This document shows positions 5,517-14,326 of a stretch of 17,908 nt of DNA, one piece after another; the first letter of the stretch is position 1, and each line of letters opens with the position of its first letter. Under the pieces are notes generated by a model. It was given only the letters and a program-made list of their open reading frames with translations, ran no database searches and was not told where the DNA came from. The translations under genes and the position numbers were made by a program. The DNA comes from RGIG3159 sp045640565 (GTDB lineage Bacteria; Bacillota; Clostridia; Oscillospirales; Oscillospiraceae), in contig JAZUFG010000026.1 of the NCBI GenBank assembly GCA_045640565.1, positions 1 through 17,908 on the forward strand. The letters are read 5' to 3'.

Positions 5517-7646
5517 ATGGCAGAAACAGTAGAGCTTACACGGGAACAGCAGGAAGCAATATCAGAAATTGATCGCAATCTGCAGATTATTGCTTGCGCC
5601 GGTTCCGGCAAGACAGAAATAATAACGCGCAGAATAGCAAACATCCTGCGAAGCAAACCGAATGTGGCACCGGAAAATATCGTGGCGTTTACCTTTACGG
5701 AAAAGGCAGCTGCATCCATGAAGGACCGTATTGCCAAAGCACTTGACTACGATGCAGGATGGGATATCAGCGGAATGTACATCGGAACGATCCACGGATT
5801 CTGCTATCAGTTGTTGAACAAATACACCGAGAAGTTCAGGGAGTATAAGGTTCTGGACACGGTCAAAAATCATCTTTTTGTCACCCGCTATTGCAGCGAA
5901 TGCGGCATGAGAGATCTGGAGCTGGAGCCATATCCCAGAAACATTAATCTGTTTCTGCAATGTATTGACAAAATGATCGACGATTATGACAACGCCGATG
6001 CATGGACGCAGAGTCAGCGGGATGTGCTGAATAAGTATATTAACTGTCTTTACAGTCACGGGCACATTGACTTTTCACTGTTGATTTTTGAAACACTGCG
6101 CCAGATGGCCCAAAACGACGATGTGAAAGCATATCTTTCCAACATTAAGTACCTCGTTGTGGACGAGTATCAGGATGTTAATGATTTGCAGGAAAAGCTG
6201 ATTTCGTGTATTGCGGAATCCGGAGCGAATATTTGCGTTGTCGGTGATGATGACCAGACCATTTATCAATTCCGCGGCAGCAATGCGAATAATATGATTT
6301 CCTTTTCCAAACGCTATGCCGATGTGCACCAAGTTAAATTGGAAAAGAATTTCCGCTGCGCTCCCGGAATTGTGGATATTGCAGACTGTGTAATTCGTCA
6401 TAATGAGCGGCGAATTTCCAAAAAGATGGTTTCCGGCATTTCCGGAAAGGAAGCAGAGATCAAAGCAATGCGCTGTTCGGATCAAGAGGAACAGTTTAAA
6501 GCGATTGCCACGGAAATTAAGAAACTGCATAGTTCCGGCATCCCCTATAAAGAGATGGCAATTCTTGTCCGCAAAGGCAAAGTAATCGTACCTGTATCTG
6601 CCGCACTTGATTTGGCCGATGTGCCGTTTGAAACGGACAGTGCCGAACATTTCTTCGGTGGCAGCTATTTCAAGCGCTTTGTTTCCACACTGCAAATCCT
6701 TTCAGATGTAGACAGGGCCAAACTATATGGATACTGGCAGGATATTGCGGACGGTCCGGCGCTGAATATGGGGTTTAAATATCTGCGAAGCTGCGCCGGA
6801 GGCGGAAAAATTCCTCTCAGCGAGATCATCCGCGGCTTCTGTGAAAAGATTGGGTTTCTTACAGAAGATTCAGATGATTCGGAGGCTCGCCGCATTGATC
6901 TTGAAGGGATCGCAAGGATTCTTGATGACTATGATGAGATTTACGGTGACTGGCAGCTTTCTGCACGAATTTCCGGTATTTTGAGTTTTCTCGGCACCCA
7001 AGCGGCTGACGAATATAAGTATCACAGCTTTAGACCCAAAGATCCGGATGCCGATGCAGTGCAGATTATGACCGTGCATAAAGCGAAAGGGCTTGAATTC
7101 CATACCGTGTTCCTTCCGGAGCTGATGAACCGGGAATTCCCTGTATCCAATATGGGCGGCAAGCAGTATTGGCATATCCTGGGCGGCGTGTTCGAGGATA
7201 ACAAGGATAAATATCGGAGCGATTTGGAAGACGAGCGAAAGCTGTTTTATGTAGCTGTCACCAGAGCAAAACAAAACCTCTATATGACGTACGAACTGTC
7301 ATCACAGCCCGTTTCCGGCTTTGTAAAAGAGTCTGCGGAATCGCATTACCTGGAAATTGACAGGAGCGATCTTTCCTATAATCCAAAGATTGAGATTGAA
7401 GAGAATGTTCCAATATCCCGGTTATCTTATAAGAAGGGCAGCAGGGAGCCAAAACCGGAATGGGAGGAAGAGCGCAGACGGAATGAGGAATATTGGGCAG
7501 CTGTCAGGTATGCGCGCAATCAGCTCTATAATTACTATGGAACGGCCTGTCATTTCTTCCTCGCTGCACATGCAGATTTGATCCGTATCAAGAGCATGAG
7601 TCCGGACGAGATTTTGCAGGAAGCAAGCAGAAATGGGTTGATTTGA
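5517..7646 (+). CDS. UvrD/PcrA-like superfamily 1A DNA helicase
   Basis: The protein has 709 residues and a full SF1A motif set: Q-motif region LTREQQEAI, Walker A AGSGKT (28-33), motif Ia TFTEKAAASM, Walker B VVDEYQD (D216, E217), motif III VGDDDQTIYQFRGS, motif IV near FRCAPGI, motif V TVHKAKGLEF (519-528) and motif VI VAVTRAK (579-585). Proteins of this class unwind 3'-tailed DNA using ATP. The length is near that of PcrA. The last ~80 residues (EEERRRNEEYWAAVRYARNQ to NGLI) are not the Tudor-like PcrA tail and may bind a partner. ATG 5517 starts one base after the previous stop; GTG 5508 is an alternative. A 102-bp gap without a gene follows. It is likely the motor of the cluster rather than the housekeeping UvrD, judging by its neighbours. 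Confidence 0.9.
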   Translation: MAETVELTREQQEAISEIDRNLQIIACAGSGKTEIITRRIANILRSKPNVAPENIVAFTFTEKAAASMKDRIAKALDYDAGWDISGMYIGTIHGFCYQLLNKYTEKFREYKVLDTVKNHLFVTRYCSECGMRDLELEPYPRNINLFLQCIDKMIDDYDNADAWTQSQRDVLNKYINCLYSHGHIDFSLLIFETLRQMAQNDDVKAYLSNIKYLVVDEYQDVNDLQEKLISCIAESGANICVVGDDDQTIYQFRGSNANNMISFSKRYADVHQVKLEKNFRCAPGIVDIADCVIRHNERRISKKMVSGISGKEAEIKAMRCSDQEEQFKAIATEIKKLHSSGIPYKEMAILVRKGKVIVPVSAALDLADVPFETDSAEHFFGGSYFKRFVSTLQILSDVDRAKLYGYWQDIADGPALNMGFKYLRSCAGGGKIPLSEIIRGFCEKIGFLTEDSDDSEARRIDLEGIARILDDYDEIYGDWQLSARISGILSFLGTQAADEYKYHSFRPKDPDADAVQIMTVHKAKGLEFHTVFLPELMNREFPVSNMGGKQYWHILGGVFEDNKDKYRSDLEDERKLFYVAVTRAKQNLYMTYELSSQPVSGFVKESAESHYLEIDRSDLSYNPKIEIEENVPISRLSYKKGSREPKPEWEEERRRNEEYWAAVRYARNQLYNYYGTACHFFLAAHADLIRIKSMSPDEILQEASRNGLI

Positions 7647-7748
7647 AGGCTGCGGGCAGTGAAGCAAGATCCCTGGCTTCAGAAATGGGAGAGTCAGATT
7701 CGTCCGACAACACCAAAAGTAGATCAATAAGAAAGAAGAGGAATTTAT

Positions 7749-8876
7749 ATGCGGTTTTTACATACTGCCGATTTGCATATCGGAAAGCAGCTGAATGACA
7801 TTTTACTGCTGCAGGACCAGGTATATATTCTGGATCAGATTGCGGATATCGCAGAGAAGGAAGAGGTAGATTGTGTGCTGATCTCCGGCGATGTTTATCA
7901 GAAGGCAACGCCGCAGGGAGAGGCCATGGCAGCCTTCAACAGCTTCGTAACGCGGCTGACCCGTGACGGCCACAAAGTGTTCGTCATCAGCGGAAACCAT
8001 GATTCCGAGCAGCGAATCGCTTATTTTTCCGAGCTGATCCGCGGCGCGGGCGTCTATGTGAACGACTGCTTTGAAGGAAAGATACAGCAGATTGAGCTGA
8101 ATGACGCATACGGGAAGCTCGTTGTCCATCTGCTGCCCTTCCTGAAGCCTGCGCAGGTGAGGAGATTCTTCCCGGGCGAAAAGATCGTGACAAGCCAGGA
8201 TGCGGTATCTGCCGCGCTGAAAAATTCACCCGTTGATCCGAAGGCGCGGAACGTTCTCCTTTGCCACCAGTTCATCACCGGCGCGGAGCGCTGCGATTCC
8301 GAAAATGTGACTGTCGGCGGCCTGGATAATGTGGATGCGGATGTCTTCCGAGATTACGATTATGTGGCGCTGGGGCATATCCATAAGCCGCAGAAGGCCC
8401 TGCGCGAAAGCCTGCGCTATGCCGGATCCCCTCTGAAATACTCGTTTTCAGAGGTGGAACACCGCAAGAGCATTGCAATCGTCGACCTCTGCGAAAAGGG
8501 CGAGACCCATGTGCGCACCGTTCCGCTGAAGCCGCTGCGCGAAATGCGCCTGATCGACGGAAAACTGGACGATATCCTGCAGATGCCCTACTCGGAGGAC
8601 TATGTTGCGGTGACGGTACACGATGAGATCGTGCCGCCGGATGCAAAACTCATGATTTCGGCAAATGTGTTCCCGAACATGATGCGCTTTACGGTGGAGA
8701 ACTCCAAAACGAAGACGACAATGGATGTGCTCGTGAAGGAAAAGATTGAGAACCGGAGCGTTACGGAACTTTTCACGGATTTTTTCCGTTTCCAGAATAA
8801 CGATGCGGAGCCTACGCAGGCCCATCTTGATTTGCTGGAGAAAGTATGCAGAAAACTGGAGGATGAGGAAAGATGA
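7749..8876 (+). CDS. sbcD: SbcD-type metallophosphoesterase nuclease (Mre11-like)
   Basis: The protein has 375 residues with all Mre11/SbcD phosphoesterase motifs: D8 and H10 in ADLHIG, D48 in SGDVYQ, N83-H84-D85 in SGNHDS, H173 in CHQF, and H210/H212 in GHIHKP, which bind two metal ions. A C-terminal capping domain and a helical SbcC-binding tail follow. With SbcC it forms the SbcCD complex, an ATP-controlled endo- and 3'-5' exonuclease that opens hairpin and protein-blocked DNA ends. The ATG follows AAGAAGAGG at good spacing. The gene overlaps sbcC by 4 bp (ATGA), the usual sbcDC arrangement. The sequence looks intact and active. Confidence 0.95.
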   Translation: MRFLHTADLHIGKQLNDILLLQDQVYILDQIADIAEKEEVDCVLISGDVYQKATPQGEAMAAFNSFVTRLTRDGHKVFVISGNHDSEQRIAYFSELIRGAGVYVNDCFEGKIQQIELNDAYGKLVVHLLPFLKPAQVRRFFPGEKIVTSQDAVSAALKNSPVDPKARNVLLCHQFITGAERCDSENVTVGGLDNVDADVFRDYDYVALGHIHKPQKALRESLRYAGSPLKYSFSEVEHRKSIAIVDLCEKGETHVRTVPLKPLREMRLIDGKLDDILQMPYSEDYVAVTVHDEIVPPDAKLMISANVFPNMMRFTVENSKTKTTMDVLVKEKIENRSVTELFTDFFRFQNNDAEPTQAHLDLLEKVCRKLEDEER

Positions 8877-11506
8877 AGCCAATTCGGTTGACAGTTTGCG
8901 CGTTCGGACCTTACGCAAAGGAAACGGTCGTTGATTTTGAGAAATTGGGCGGCGAGGGAGTCTTCCTGATCACCGGTGATACGGGCGCGGGAAAGACAAC
9001 GATTTTCGACGCGATCAGTTTTGCCTTGTTCGGGGAGGCTTCCGGCGGCAGCGAACGCCGCGCGGCGAAGTCTTTCCGCTCGGATTACGCATCCGCGAAG
9101 GATGAGACCTATGTGGAATACATCTTTGCGCATAAGGAACATGCCTACCGGATTCGCCGCAATCCGGAGTATGAACGCGAAAAAAAGAGCGGCGAGGGTG
9201 TGACAAAGCAAAGCGCAAACGCCGAGTTTGAGGATCTCTCAACAGGCGAAGTGACCGTTGGCCTGGAAAATGTCAATGCCTGTGTCTGCAATCTGATCGG
9301 CCTGACGCAGGACCAGTTCGCGCGGACGGTAATGATCGCCCAGGGCGATTTCCTGAAGATTTTGAACGCAAAGAGTACCGAGCGCAGAGAACTGTTTCAG
9401 AAACTCTTTGATACCTCGTTCTATGCGCAGATCCAGGAAAAGCTTAAGGATATGAATCGCGAATGCGAGGATGAAAACGATCGTTTGAATACCGAAATCA
9501 CATTTGCAGCGGGGAAAATCGATCCGGCGGCGGATTTCCCGGAGCGCGATGCAATAGGCCTTTATAAAACGGACCCGCATTATGCCGATTCGCTGATCGA
9601 GGTGCTGGAACGGCTCGTAGCCTTTAATAAATCCCGCAGCCGGGATTTAAAAAAGGAAAAGGAGAAAAAAGAGCAGCAGAACGTGGAGCTGATTCAGAAG
9701 ATTACGGCAGGCGAAGAAATTAATAAGGATTTTGATGCGCTGGAGAAGGCAAAAAAACGTCTTGCCGAACTCGCCGAAGAGCAAGATAAGATGGATCTGC
9801 GTAAGGAAGAACGGGACCGCGCAAGGCAGGCACAAAATGCGGATGCCGCCGAGAAATCCCGCACGCAGGCGGAAAATCGTCTGAAAAAACTGGAAGACGA
9901 TAAAGCAAATGCCGAGAAGCAGCTGAAGGAAAGCGAAGCCCTGCTTCCCGAAGCAAAAGCGGCGCAGGAAAGCGCAAAGAACGCCCTTGGCCGGGAAGAG
10001 CAACTCAAAGTTCAGGCGAGTCGTTATGAAGCTGTGCTGCCGATTTTGGCGGAACTTATTGCCAATAAAGAGAAATATCTGCAGCTTCAGAAGCAGATCG
10101 AGCGTCTCCACGAGGAGAATCAGGCTGCGGAAGATGCTTTTACCCGCGTGAAGGAAGCCTATTTTAACAGCAAATACGGCCTGATTGCCGGTGAACTGGA
10201 AGAGGGCAGGCCTTGCCCTGTGTGCGGATCAACGGCGCATCCCTCACCGGCGGTGATGCCGGAAGCCTCTGCAACGCAGGAGGATCTGGAGCGTGCGGAG
10301 GAAGAGCGCCGTCGGACCTATGGGGCGCTCAGTGAAGCAGACAGGGAGGTATCCGGGCTAAAGAGTACAATAGAAAGCAATCAAGCCAGCCTGAACAATG
10401 CGGGAATTCAGGCGGATGCGACAGAGAAATCGGTGCGGGAAAAGATTTCTGCTCTTCGCGACGAAGCGAAGGATTTGCGCAGCGCCTTTGAAAAAGCGGA
10501 TAATGCCCTTAAGGATCTGGATAAGAATATCGCTATAAATCAGAAAGTGTTGGAAAAATCAGATGACCAGCTTGCGGTTGCTGCCCGGGAAAAGAAAGAG
10601 TACGCGGAAGCATTCCGTAACGCCATGACGAAAAACGGCTTTACGGATGAAGCGGACTATCATGCCGCAAAGCGCAAACAGGATGAAATCAATGCACTGG
10701 ACGAAGCAATCAACAGCTTCAACGGGGAGAAGAAATCCTGCGGGGACAGAATTAAGGGTCTTACAGAAAAGCTTAAAGGCAAAGAGCGGACCGATCTTAT
10801 AACAATGGAAGCTGAGCTCCGAGATGCCAGACAGGCGAAAGCCGAGATCGAAGAGCGGGAGAGGAAAGAAAGTATTGCCGCCGAAAAAAATGCCGGCGCG
10901 CTGAAGGCCATCCGCGAAGCCCGCCGCAATCAGAAGAAGAAGGAAGAGTCGCGGGCAATCGTCAGCGAAATGTATAAGCTGGTGTCCGGGCAGCATACGT
11001 CGGCGGGACAAAAGTCCGGCAAGCTCACATTTGAGGCTTATGTGCAGCAGCACTATTTCAAGCAGGTCGTAGCGGCGGCAAACATGCGTCTCTACAGCCT
11101 GACGGAAGGAAAGTTTACGCTGCGCTGCAAGGAAACAGCAAAGAATCTGAGGAGCCAGGCGGGACTGGACCTGGATGTTCTGGACCGCGGGACCGGGCAG
11201 TGGCGCGACGTATCCTCATTGTCGGGCGGCGAATCGTTTATGGCATCGATGGCGCTGGCATTGGGTTTATCTGACGTTGTGCAGGGTCGCAGCGGAGGCA
11301 TTCGTCTGGATTCCATGTTCATTGACGAGGGTTTCGGCACGCTGGACGAAAACTTGCTGAACCGCGCGCTGGAGACCCTGAACTCCCTCGCGGACGGCAA
11401 GCGCCTGATCGGCGTGATCTCACATGTGCCGGAGCTGCGGGAAAGGATCGATAAAAAGATTGAGATCCGTAAGACTCAGACCGGCTCCGAGATTCGAATG
11501 CAATAA
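8873..11506 (+). CDS. sbcC: SbcC-type SMC-family ATPase (Rad50-like)
   Basis: The protein has 877 residues, somewhat shorter than E. coli SbcC (about 1,050), as is common in Clostridia. Walker A is GDTGAGKT (35-42). Two long charged coiled-coil arms (about 180-440 and 480-700, rich in E, K, A and Q) flank a zinc hook, CPVCGS (C448, C451). The C-terminal ATPase half carries the ABC signature LSGGE (783-787) and Walker B SMFIDEGFG (D818, E819). The LTFEAYVQQHYFKQVV segment before the signature is typical of the family. The two halves fold back to form one head, and hooks dimerise to tether DNA ends while ATP controls access to SbcD. The start is in the ATGA overlap with sbcD. Confidence 0.95.
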   Translation: MKPIRLTVCAFGPYAKETVVDFEKLGGEGVFLITGDTGAGKTTIFDAISFALFGEASGGSERRAAKSFRSDYASAKDETYVEYIFAHKEHAYRIRRNPEYEREKKSGEGVTKQSANAEFEDLSTGEVTVGLENVNACVCNLIGLTQDQFARTVMIAQGDFLKILNAKSTERRELFQKLFDTSFYAQIQEKLKDMNRECEDENDRLNTEITFAAGKIDPAADFPERDAIGLYKTDPHYADSLIEVLERLVAFNKSRSRDLKKEKEKKEQQNVELIQKITAGEEINKDFDALEKAKKRLAELAEEQDKMDLRKEERDRARQAQNADAAEKSRTQAENRLKKLEDDKANAEKQLKESEALLPEAKAAQESAKNALGREEQLKVQASRYEAVLPILAELIANKEKYLQLQKQIERLHEENQAAEDAFTRVKEAYFNSKYGLIAGELEEGRPCPVCGSTAHPSPAVMPEASATQEDLERAEEERRRTYGALSEADREVSGLKSTIESNQASLNNAGIQADATEKSVREKISALRDEAKDLRSAFEKADNALKDLDKNIAINQKVLEKSDDQLAVAAREKKEYAEAFRNAMTKNGFTDEADYHAAKRKQDEINALDEAINSFNGEKKSCGDRIKGLTEKLKGKERTDLITMEAELRDARQAKAEIEERERKESIAAEKNAGALKAIREARRNQKKKEESRAIVSEMYKLVSGQHTSAGQKSGKLTFEAYVQQHYFKQVVAAANMRLYSLTEGKFTLRCKETAKNLRSQAGLDLDVLDRGTGQWRDVSSLSGGESFMASMALALGLSDVVQGRSGGIRLDSMFIDEGFGTLDENLLNRALETLNSLADGKRLIGVISHVPELRERIDKKIEIRKTQTGSEIRMQ

Positions 11507-11552
11507 AGCCGGATTCGATAAAGTCCATGAAGAGAAAGCGGAGGTATCGCCC

Positions 11553-13064
11553 ATGGCAGAGCTTTCCAAATCCAAATATTGCGCGCTCTGGCAGTGCCCG
11601 AAGATTGCCTGGCTGAAAAAGCATAAGCCCGAAGAGGAGGTCACGGACGAGAGCGTTCGCTCCCGAATGGAAGCCGGAAGTCAGGTCGGCGCGCTTGCCA
11701 GGGGCCTTTTCGGTGAATATGCGGATGTGACAGTCCTGGAAAACGGGAAAATCAGCCCGGGAAAGATGATCCGAAAGACCTGCGAGGAAATGGCGAAGGG
11801 AACGCCCGTCATCTGCGAGGCTTCCTTTGCCTGCAATGGCCTCTACTGCGCCGTGGATATCCTGAAAAAAGAGGGGAACGGATGGGCGATTTATGAGGTC
11901 AAGAGTTCCTCTGCCCATTCGGATTCGGGGGATGACAAGCAGGTATATATCGCCGATATTGCTTATCAAAAATATATCCTGGAGCATTGCGGCATTGCCG
12001 TCAAGGGCAGTTATTTGGTTCAGATCAACGGCGACTATACCCTCTGCGGCGATTTGGACCCGAATCAGTTCTTCCTCATTAAGGATCTTGCGCGGGAAGT
12101 GGCCTTGGAGAGCAAAAAAATCGAGGCCAATCTTTCTCTTGCCGAAGAGATCCTGAAAGAGGATGCGGAGCCGGAAATTGACCTTTCGGAGGCTTGCCGG
12201 GACCCCTATCCCTGCAGTTTCTGGCCCTATTGCGCAAAGGACCTCCCGAAGCCCTCGGTGTTTGACCTTTACCGGATGAACTTCAAGAAAAAGCTTTCCT
12301 ATTACAGGAAGGGAATGCCGGATTTCCCGAGCCTTCTCCAAAGCGGCGAGATTGCCAACGAAAAGCAGCTGAGGCAAATCAACTTTGCCCTGAAGGACAT
12401 TGGCAGCTATGTGGACAAGGCCGGGATCAGGAAATTTCTGTCCCAACTCTCGTATCCTCTCTATTTCCTGGACTTTGAAACCATGCAGCCGGCCATTCCT
12501 CTTTTTGAGGGCACCCGTCCCTACCAGCAGATTCCCTTCCAATACTCCCTGCATTATATTGAGCAAAAGGGCGGGGAGGTTCTGCATAGGGAATTCCTGG
12601 CAGAATCCGGGCAGGACCCCCGCCGCGCTTTGGCGGAGCGGCTCTGCGCGGACATCCCCATGAATGTCTGCGTCACGGCGTATAACAAGGCCTTTGAATG
12701 CGGCAGAATCCGGGAACTGGCGGCTGCCTTCCCGGATCTGAGCGAGCATCTTCTGAATATCCGGGATCATATTGTCGATCTCCTGATCCCTTTCCAGTCC
12801 GGATATTATTATAACCGGGCGATGGGGGGTTCCTTTTCCATCAAGAGCGTTCTGCCGGCGCTTTTCCCGGATGATCCTTCGCTGAATTATCACAATTTGG
12901 AGGGCGTTCACAACGGCGGCGAGGCCATGACCCTCTTCCCGAAAATCAAGGACCTTCCCCCGGAAGAGCAGCAGATTGCCCGGAAAAACCTGCTTAAGTA
13001 TTGTGAGCTGGACACCTATGCGATGGTCAAGGTCTGGGAAGAGCTGGTCCGCGCAGCGGAATAG
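11553..13064 (+). CDS. Cas4/RecB-like PD-(D/E)XK nuclease fused to a DUF2779 RNase H-fold domain
   Basis: The protein has 503 residues; ATG 11553 is set by GGAGG eight bases upstream, 46 bp after sbcC. Residues 1-230 resemble Cas4/RecB-family nucleases: D102 in CAVDIL and E115-V-K117 in YEVKSS form the PD-(D/E)XK site, and AYQKY supplies the QxxxY element. C15 with C215, C221 and C227 (CRDPYPCSFWPYC) could hold a 4Fe-4S cluster. Residues 295-500 match DUF2779, an RNase H-like fold with D307-F-E309 in YFLDFET, YNKAFE in place of HNAxFD, and a late Asp in KYCELDTYAM, so this second nuclease site looks complete. The two sites in one chain suggest end resection or processing. It is the last gene of the cluster, followed by a terminator. 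Confidence 0.82.
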   Translation: MAELSKSKYCALWQCPKIAWLKKHKPEEEVTDESVRSRMEAGSQVGALARGLFGEYADVTVLENGKISPGKMIRKTCEEMAKGTPVICEASFACNGLYCAVDILKKEGNGWAIYEVKSSSAHSDSGDDKQVYIADIAYQKYILEHCGIAVKGSYLVQINGDYTLCGDLDPNQFFLIKDLAREVALESKKIEANLSLAEEILKEDAEPEIDLSEACRDPYPCSFWPYCAKDLPKPSVFDLYRMNFKKKLSYYRKGMPDFPSLLQSGEIANEKQLRQINFALKDIGSYVDKAGIRKFLSQLSYPLYFLDFETMQPAIPLFEGTRPYQQIPFQYSLHYIEQKGGEVLHREFLAESGQDPRRALAERLCADIPMNVCVTAYNKAFECGRIRELAAAFPDLSEHLLNIRDHIVDLLIPFQSGYYYNRAMGGSFSIKSVLPALFPDDPSLNYHNLEGVHNGGEAMTLFPKIKDLPPEEQQIARKNLLKYCELDTYAMVKVWEELVRAAE

Positions 13065-13103
13065 GCTGAGGGAAAGCATATCCTTGATGTCGGTATCCGC
13101 ATC

Positions 13104-13139
13104 AAAAAACAGGCTGACCGTCAAGTCAGCCTGATTTTT
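13104..13139. terminator. Bidirectional terminator between convergent nuclease and fic genes
   Basis: CAGGCTGAC (13110-13118) pairs with GTCAGCCTG (13125-13133) around CGTCAA. An A-run precedes the stem and a T-run follows it, so it can stop transcription from both sides. The fic stop codon overlaps its right edge. Confidence 0.88.
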
Positions 13140-14128
13140 CATCTTTTCCTGTATTTCTGGTTGCGGCTGGTTGGCTTCTCCGGTATCGTCATTTCAATCA
13201 GCCCCGCATCTATTGCAGGATCCAGGTAGTTATGGCGCAGGTTTTCCTTGGACCGAAGTCCCAGCAGGTTAAGAAGAGCAGATGCAGAGTAGGCAGTGTC
13301 ATATTCCATAACCGAGAGCAGTTTTTTGACATATTCGGTTAAACCGCCGTCCGCTAAACGCTGTTTTAAGACTTCATCCAGAATCTCTCCGATCCTTGCC
13401 AGCATAAATTCAATGAATTCCGTAGAATTCCCTTGAGAATTGCAAGTTTCAATTGCTTGATAGTATCCCTCTTGAAAGCGTTCAATTTGGCTTTCCAGCG
13501 GGATATATTGGAATACGGGATTCCATTTCGTCAGCAATATAGTCTGCCACAGTCTTGCCATTCTGCCGTTACCGTCGCTGAAGGGATGGATGAAAACAAA
13601 CTCATAGTGAAAAACACAGGAAAGAATCAAAGGATGAATCGTCCCGGCATTCTCTTTCATCCATGCGAAGAGCTCTTTCATGAGGGAATCCACCATTTCC
13701 GGAGGAGGGGCCATGAAAATGCAGCGATCCCCGTCAAAAACTCCCTCAGCACCGCGCCGGAATACCCCGGATTCTTCCACTGTGAGCTGCGTCATGATTC
13801 CGTGCAGCTTCTTCAAATCCTTTATGGAGTAGGGATCTGCAGTCTCAATACAGTCGTAGGCTGCAAAAGCATTTTTGACCTCTTGAATTTCCTTTTCCGG
13901 GCCGATGACAGTCTGATTGTTCAGAACTGCCCGAACCATGCTTTCTGAAAGAGAATTCGCTTCTATTTTCAGAGAGGAATGCACGGATTTTATCCGGTTA
14001 TTTCTGCGGAGCTGGGGCTTTGCTTCCAGGCTGCGATAGGCGGCAACTTTTCCTAATTTCTCGGAAATGTCCGTAACCAGAGAAAGTATCCTGTTTGTAA
14101 TAGTAAACGGCGGCTCATAATGGTTCAA
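13139..14128 (-). CDS. Fic-domain protein (probable AMP-transferase) with C-terminal winged helix
   Basis: The protein has 329 residues from a TTG at 14126-14128, preceded by GGAGGTGG (14133-14141). An upstream TTG at 14191 lies in the promoter and is rejected. The Fic motif is intact: HPFSDGNGRMAR at 181-192. The helix HSSLKIEANSLS (50-61) is the class II N-terminal inhibitory helix, with E56; the usual Gly/Asn after the Glu is Ala here (SLKIEA). Residues 270-329 look like a winged helix (SASALLNLLGLRSKENLRHN). Fic enzymes transfer AMP or other groups from nucleotides to target proteins and are restrained by the inhibitory Glu. The layout matches the stand-alone Fic_N/Fic/wHTH family. The gene has its own promoter with tandem repeats upstream. 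Target unknown. Confidence 0.88.
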   Translation of the reverse strand: MNHYEPPFTITNRILSLVTDISEKLGKVAAYRSLEAKPQLRRNNRIKSVHSSLKIEANSLSESMVRAVLNNQTVIGPEKEIQEVKNAFAAYDCIETADPYSIKDLKKLHGIMTQLTVEESGVFRRGAEGVFDGDRCIFMAPPPEMVDSLMKELFAWMKENAGTIHPLILSCVFHYEFVFIHPFSDGNGRMARLWQTILLTKWNPVFQYIPLESQIERFQEGYYQAIETCNSQGNSTEFIEFMLARIGEILDEVLKQRLADGGLTEYVKKLLSVMEYDTAYSASALLNLLGLRSKENLRHNYLDPAIDAGLIEMTIPEKPTSRNQKYRKR

Positions 14129-14162
14129 ATTGGCCACCTCCTTAACTTTTTGCGCTGCCTCT

Positions 14163-14191
14163 ATTATAATGCCCTTGCCAAAGAAAATCAA
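14163..14191 (-). promoter_or_regulatory. fic promoter
   Basis: On the minus strand TTGATT (14186-14191) is followed after 17 bp by a perfect TATAAT (14163-14168). The -35 box begins two bases from the tandem repeats at 14193. Confidence 0.75.
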
Positions 14192-14192
14192 T

Positions 14193-14252
14193 ATCTTGCG
14201 TACTATCTTGCGTATTATCTTGCGTACTATCTTGCGTACTATCTTGACGGCT
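14193..14252. repeat. Four tandem 12-bp repeats plus a degenerate fifth, upstream of fic
   Basis: ATCTTGCGTACT is repeated at 14193, 14205, 14217 (the second copy has one change, TATT) and 14229, with a partial copy ATCTTGACGGCT at 14241-14252. The repeats are head to tail and abut the fic -35 box, so they are placed like iteron-type activator or repressor sites. Slippage-generated variation in copy number would be expected. Confidence 0.85.
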
Positions 14253-14293
14253 TTCCTATCTTTTAGGTCGCAGAAATCTGCCTCTTTGGCCGT

Positions 14294-14313
14294 AAAAAGC
14301 GCTCATTGCGCAA
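14294..14313 (-). terminator. Weak hairpin/T-run after the small membrane ORF
   Basis: On the minus strand GCGC-AATGA-GCGC is followed by a T5 run, shortly after the stop at 14327. The stem is short, so this is tentative. Confidence 0.35.
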
Positions 14314-14326
14314 GCCTCCTTCTTTC

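Noticed and set aside
7647..7748. Frameshifted C-terminal extension of the helicase
   Set aside because: A second frame continues here without a stop, but the helicase ends naturally at NGLI and the extension shows no domain.
11319..13142. 607-residue minus-strand open frame opposite the Cas4-like gene
   Set aside because: Antisense shadow of a codon-biased gene. It has no recognisable motif or ribosome binding site and crosses the terminator and the end of sbcC.
14129..14191. Longer fic start at 14191
   Set aside because: That TTG is part of the -35 box; TTG 14128 directly follows GGAGGTGG.
14193..14252. Tandem repeats as a CRISPR array
   Set aside because: Units are 12 bp with no spacers; no cas gene core is present. 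The Cas4-like gene belongs to another cluster.
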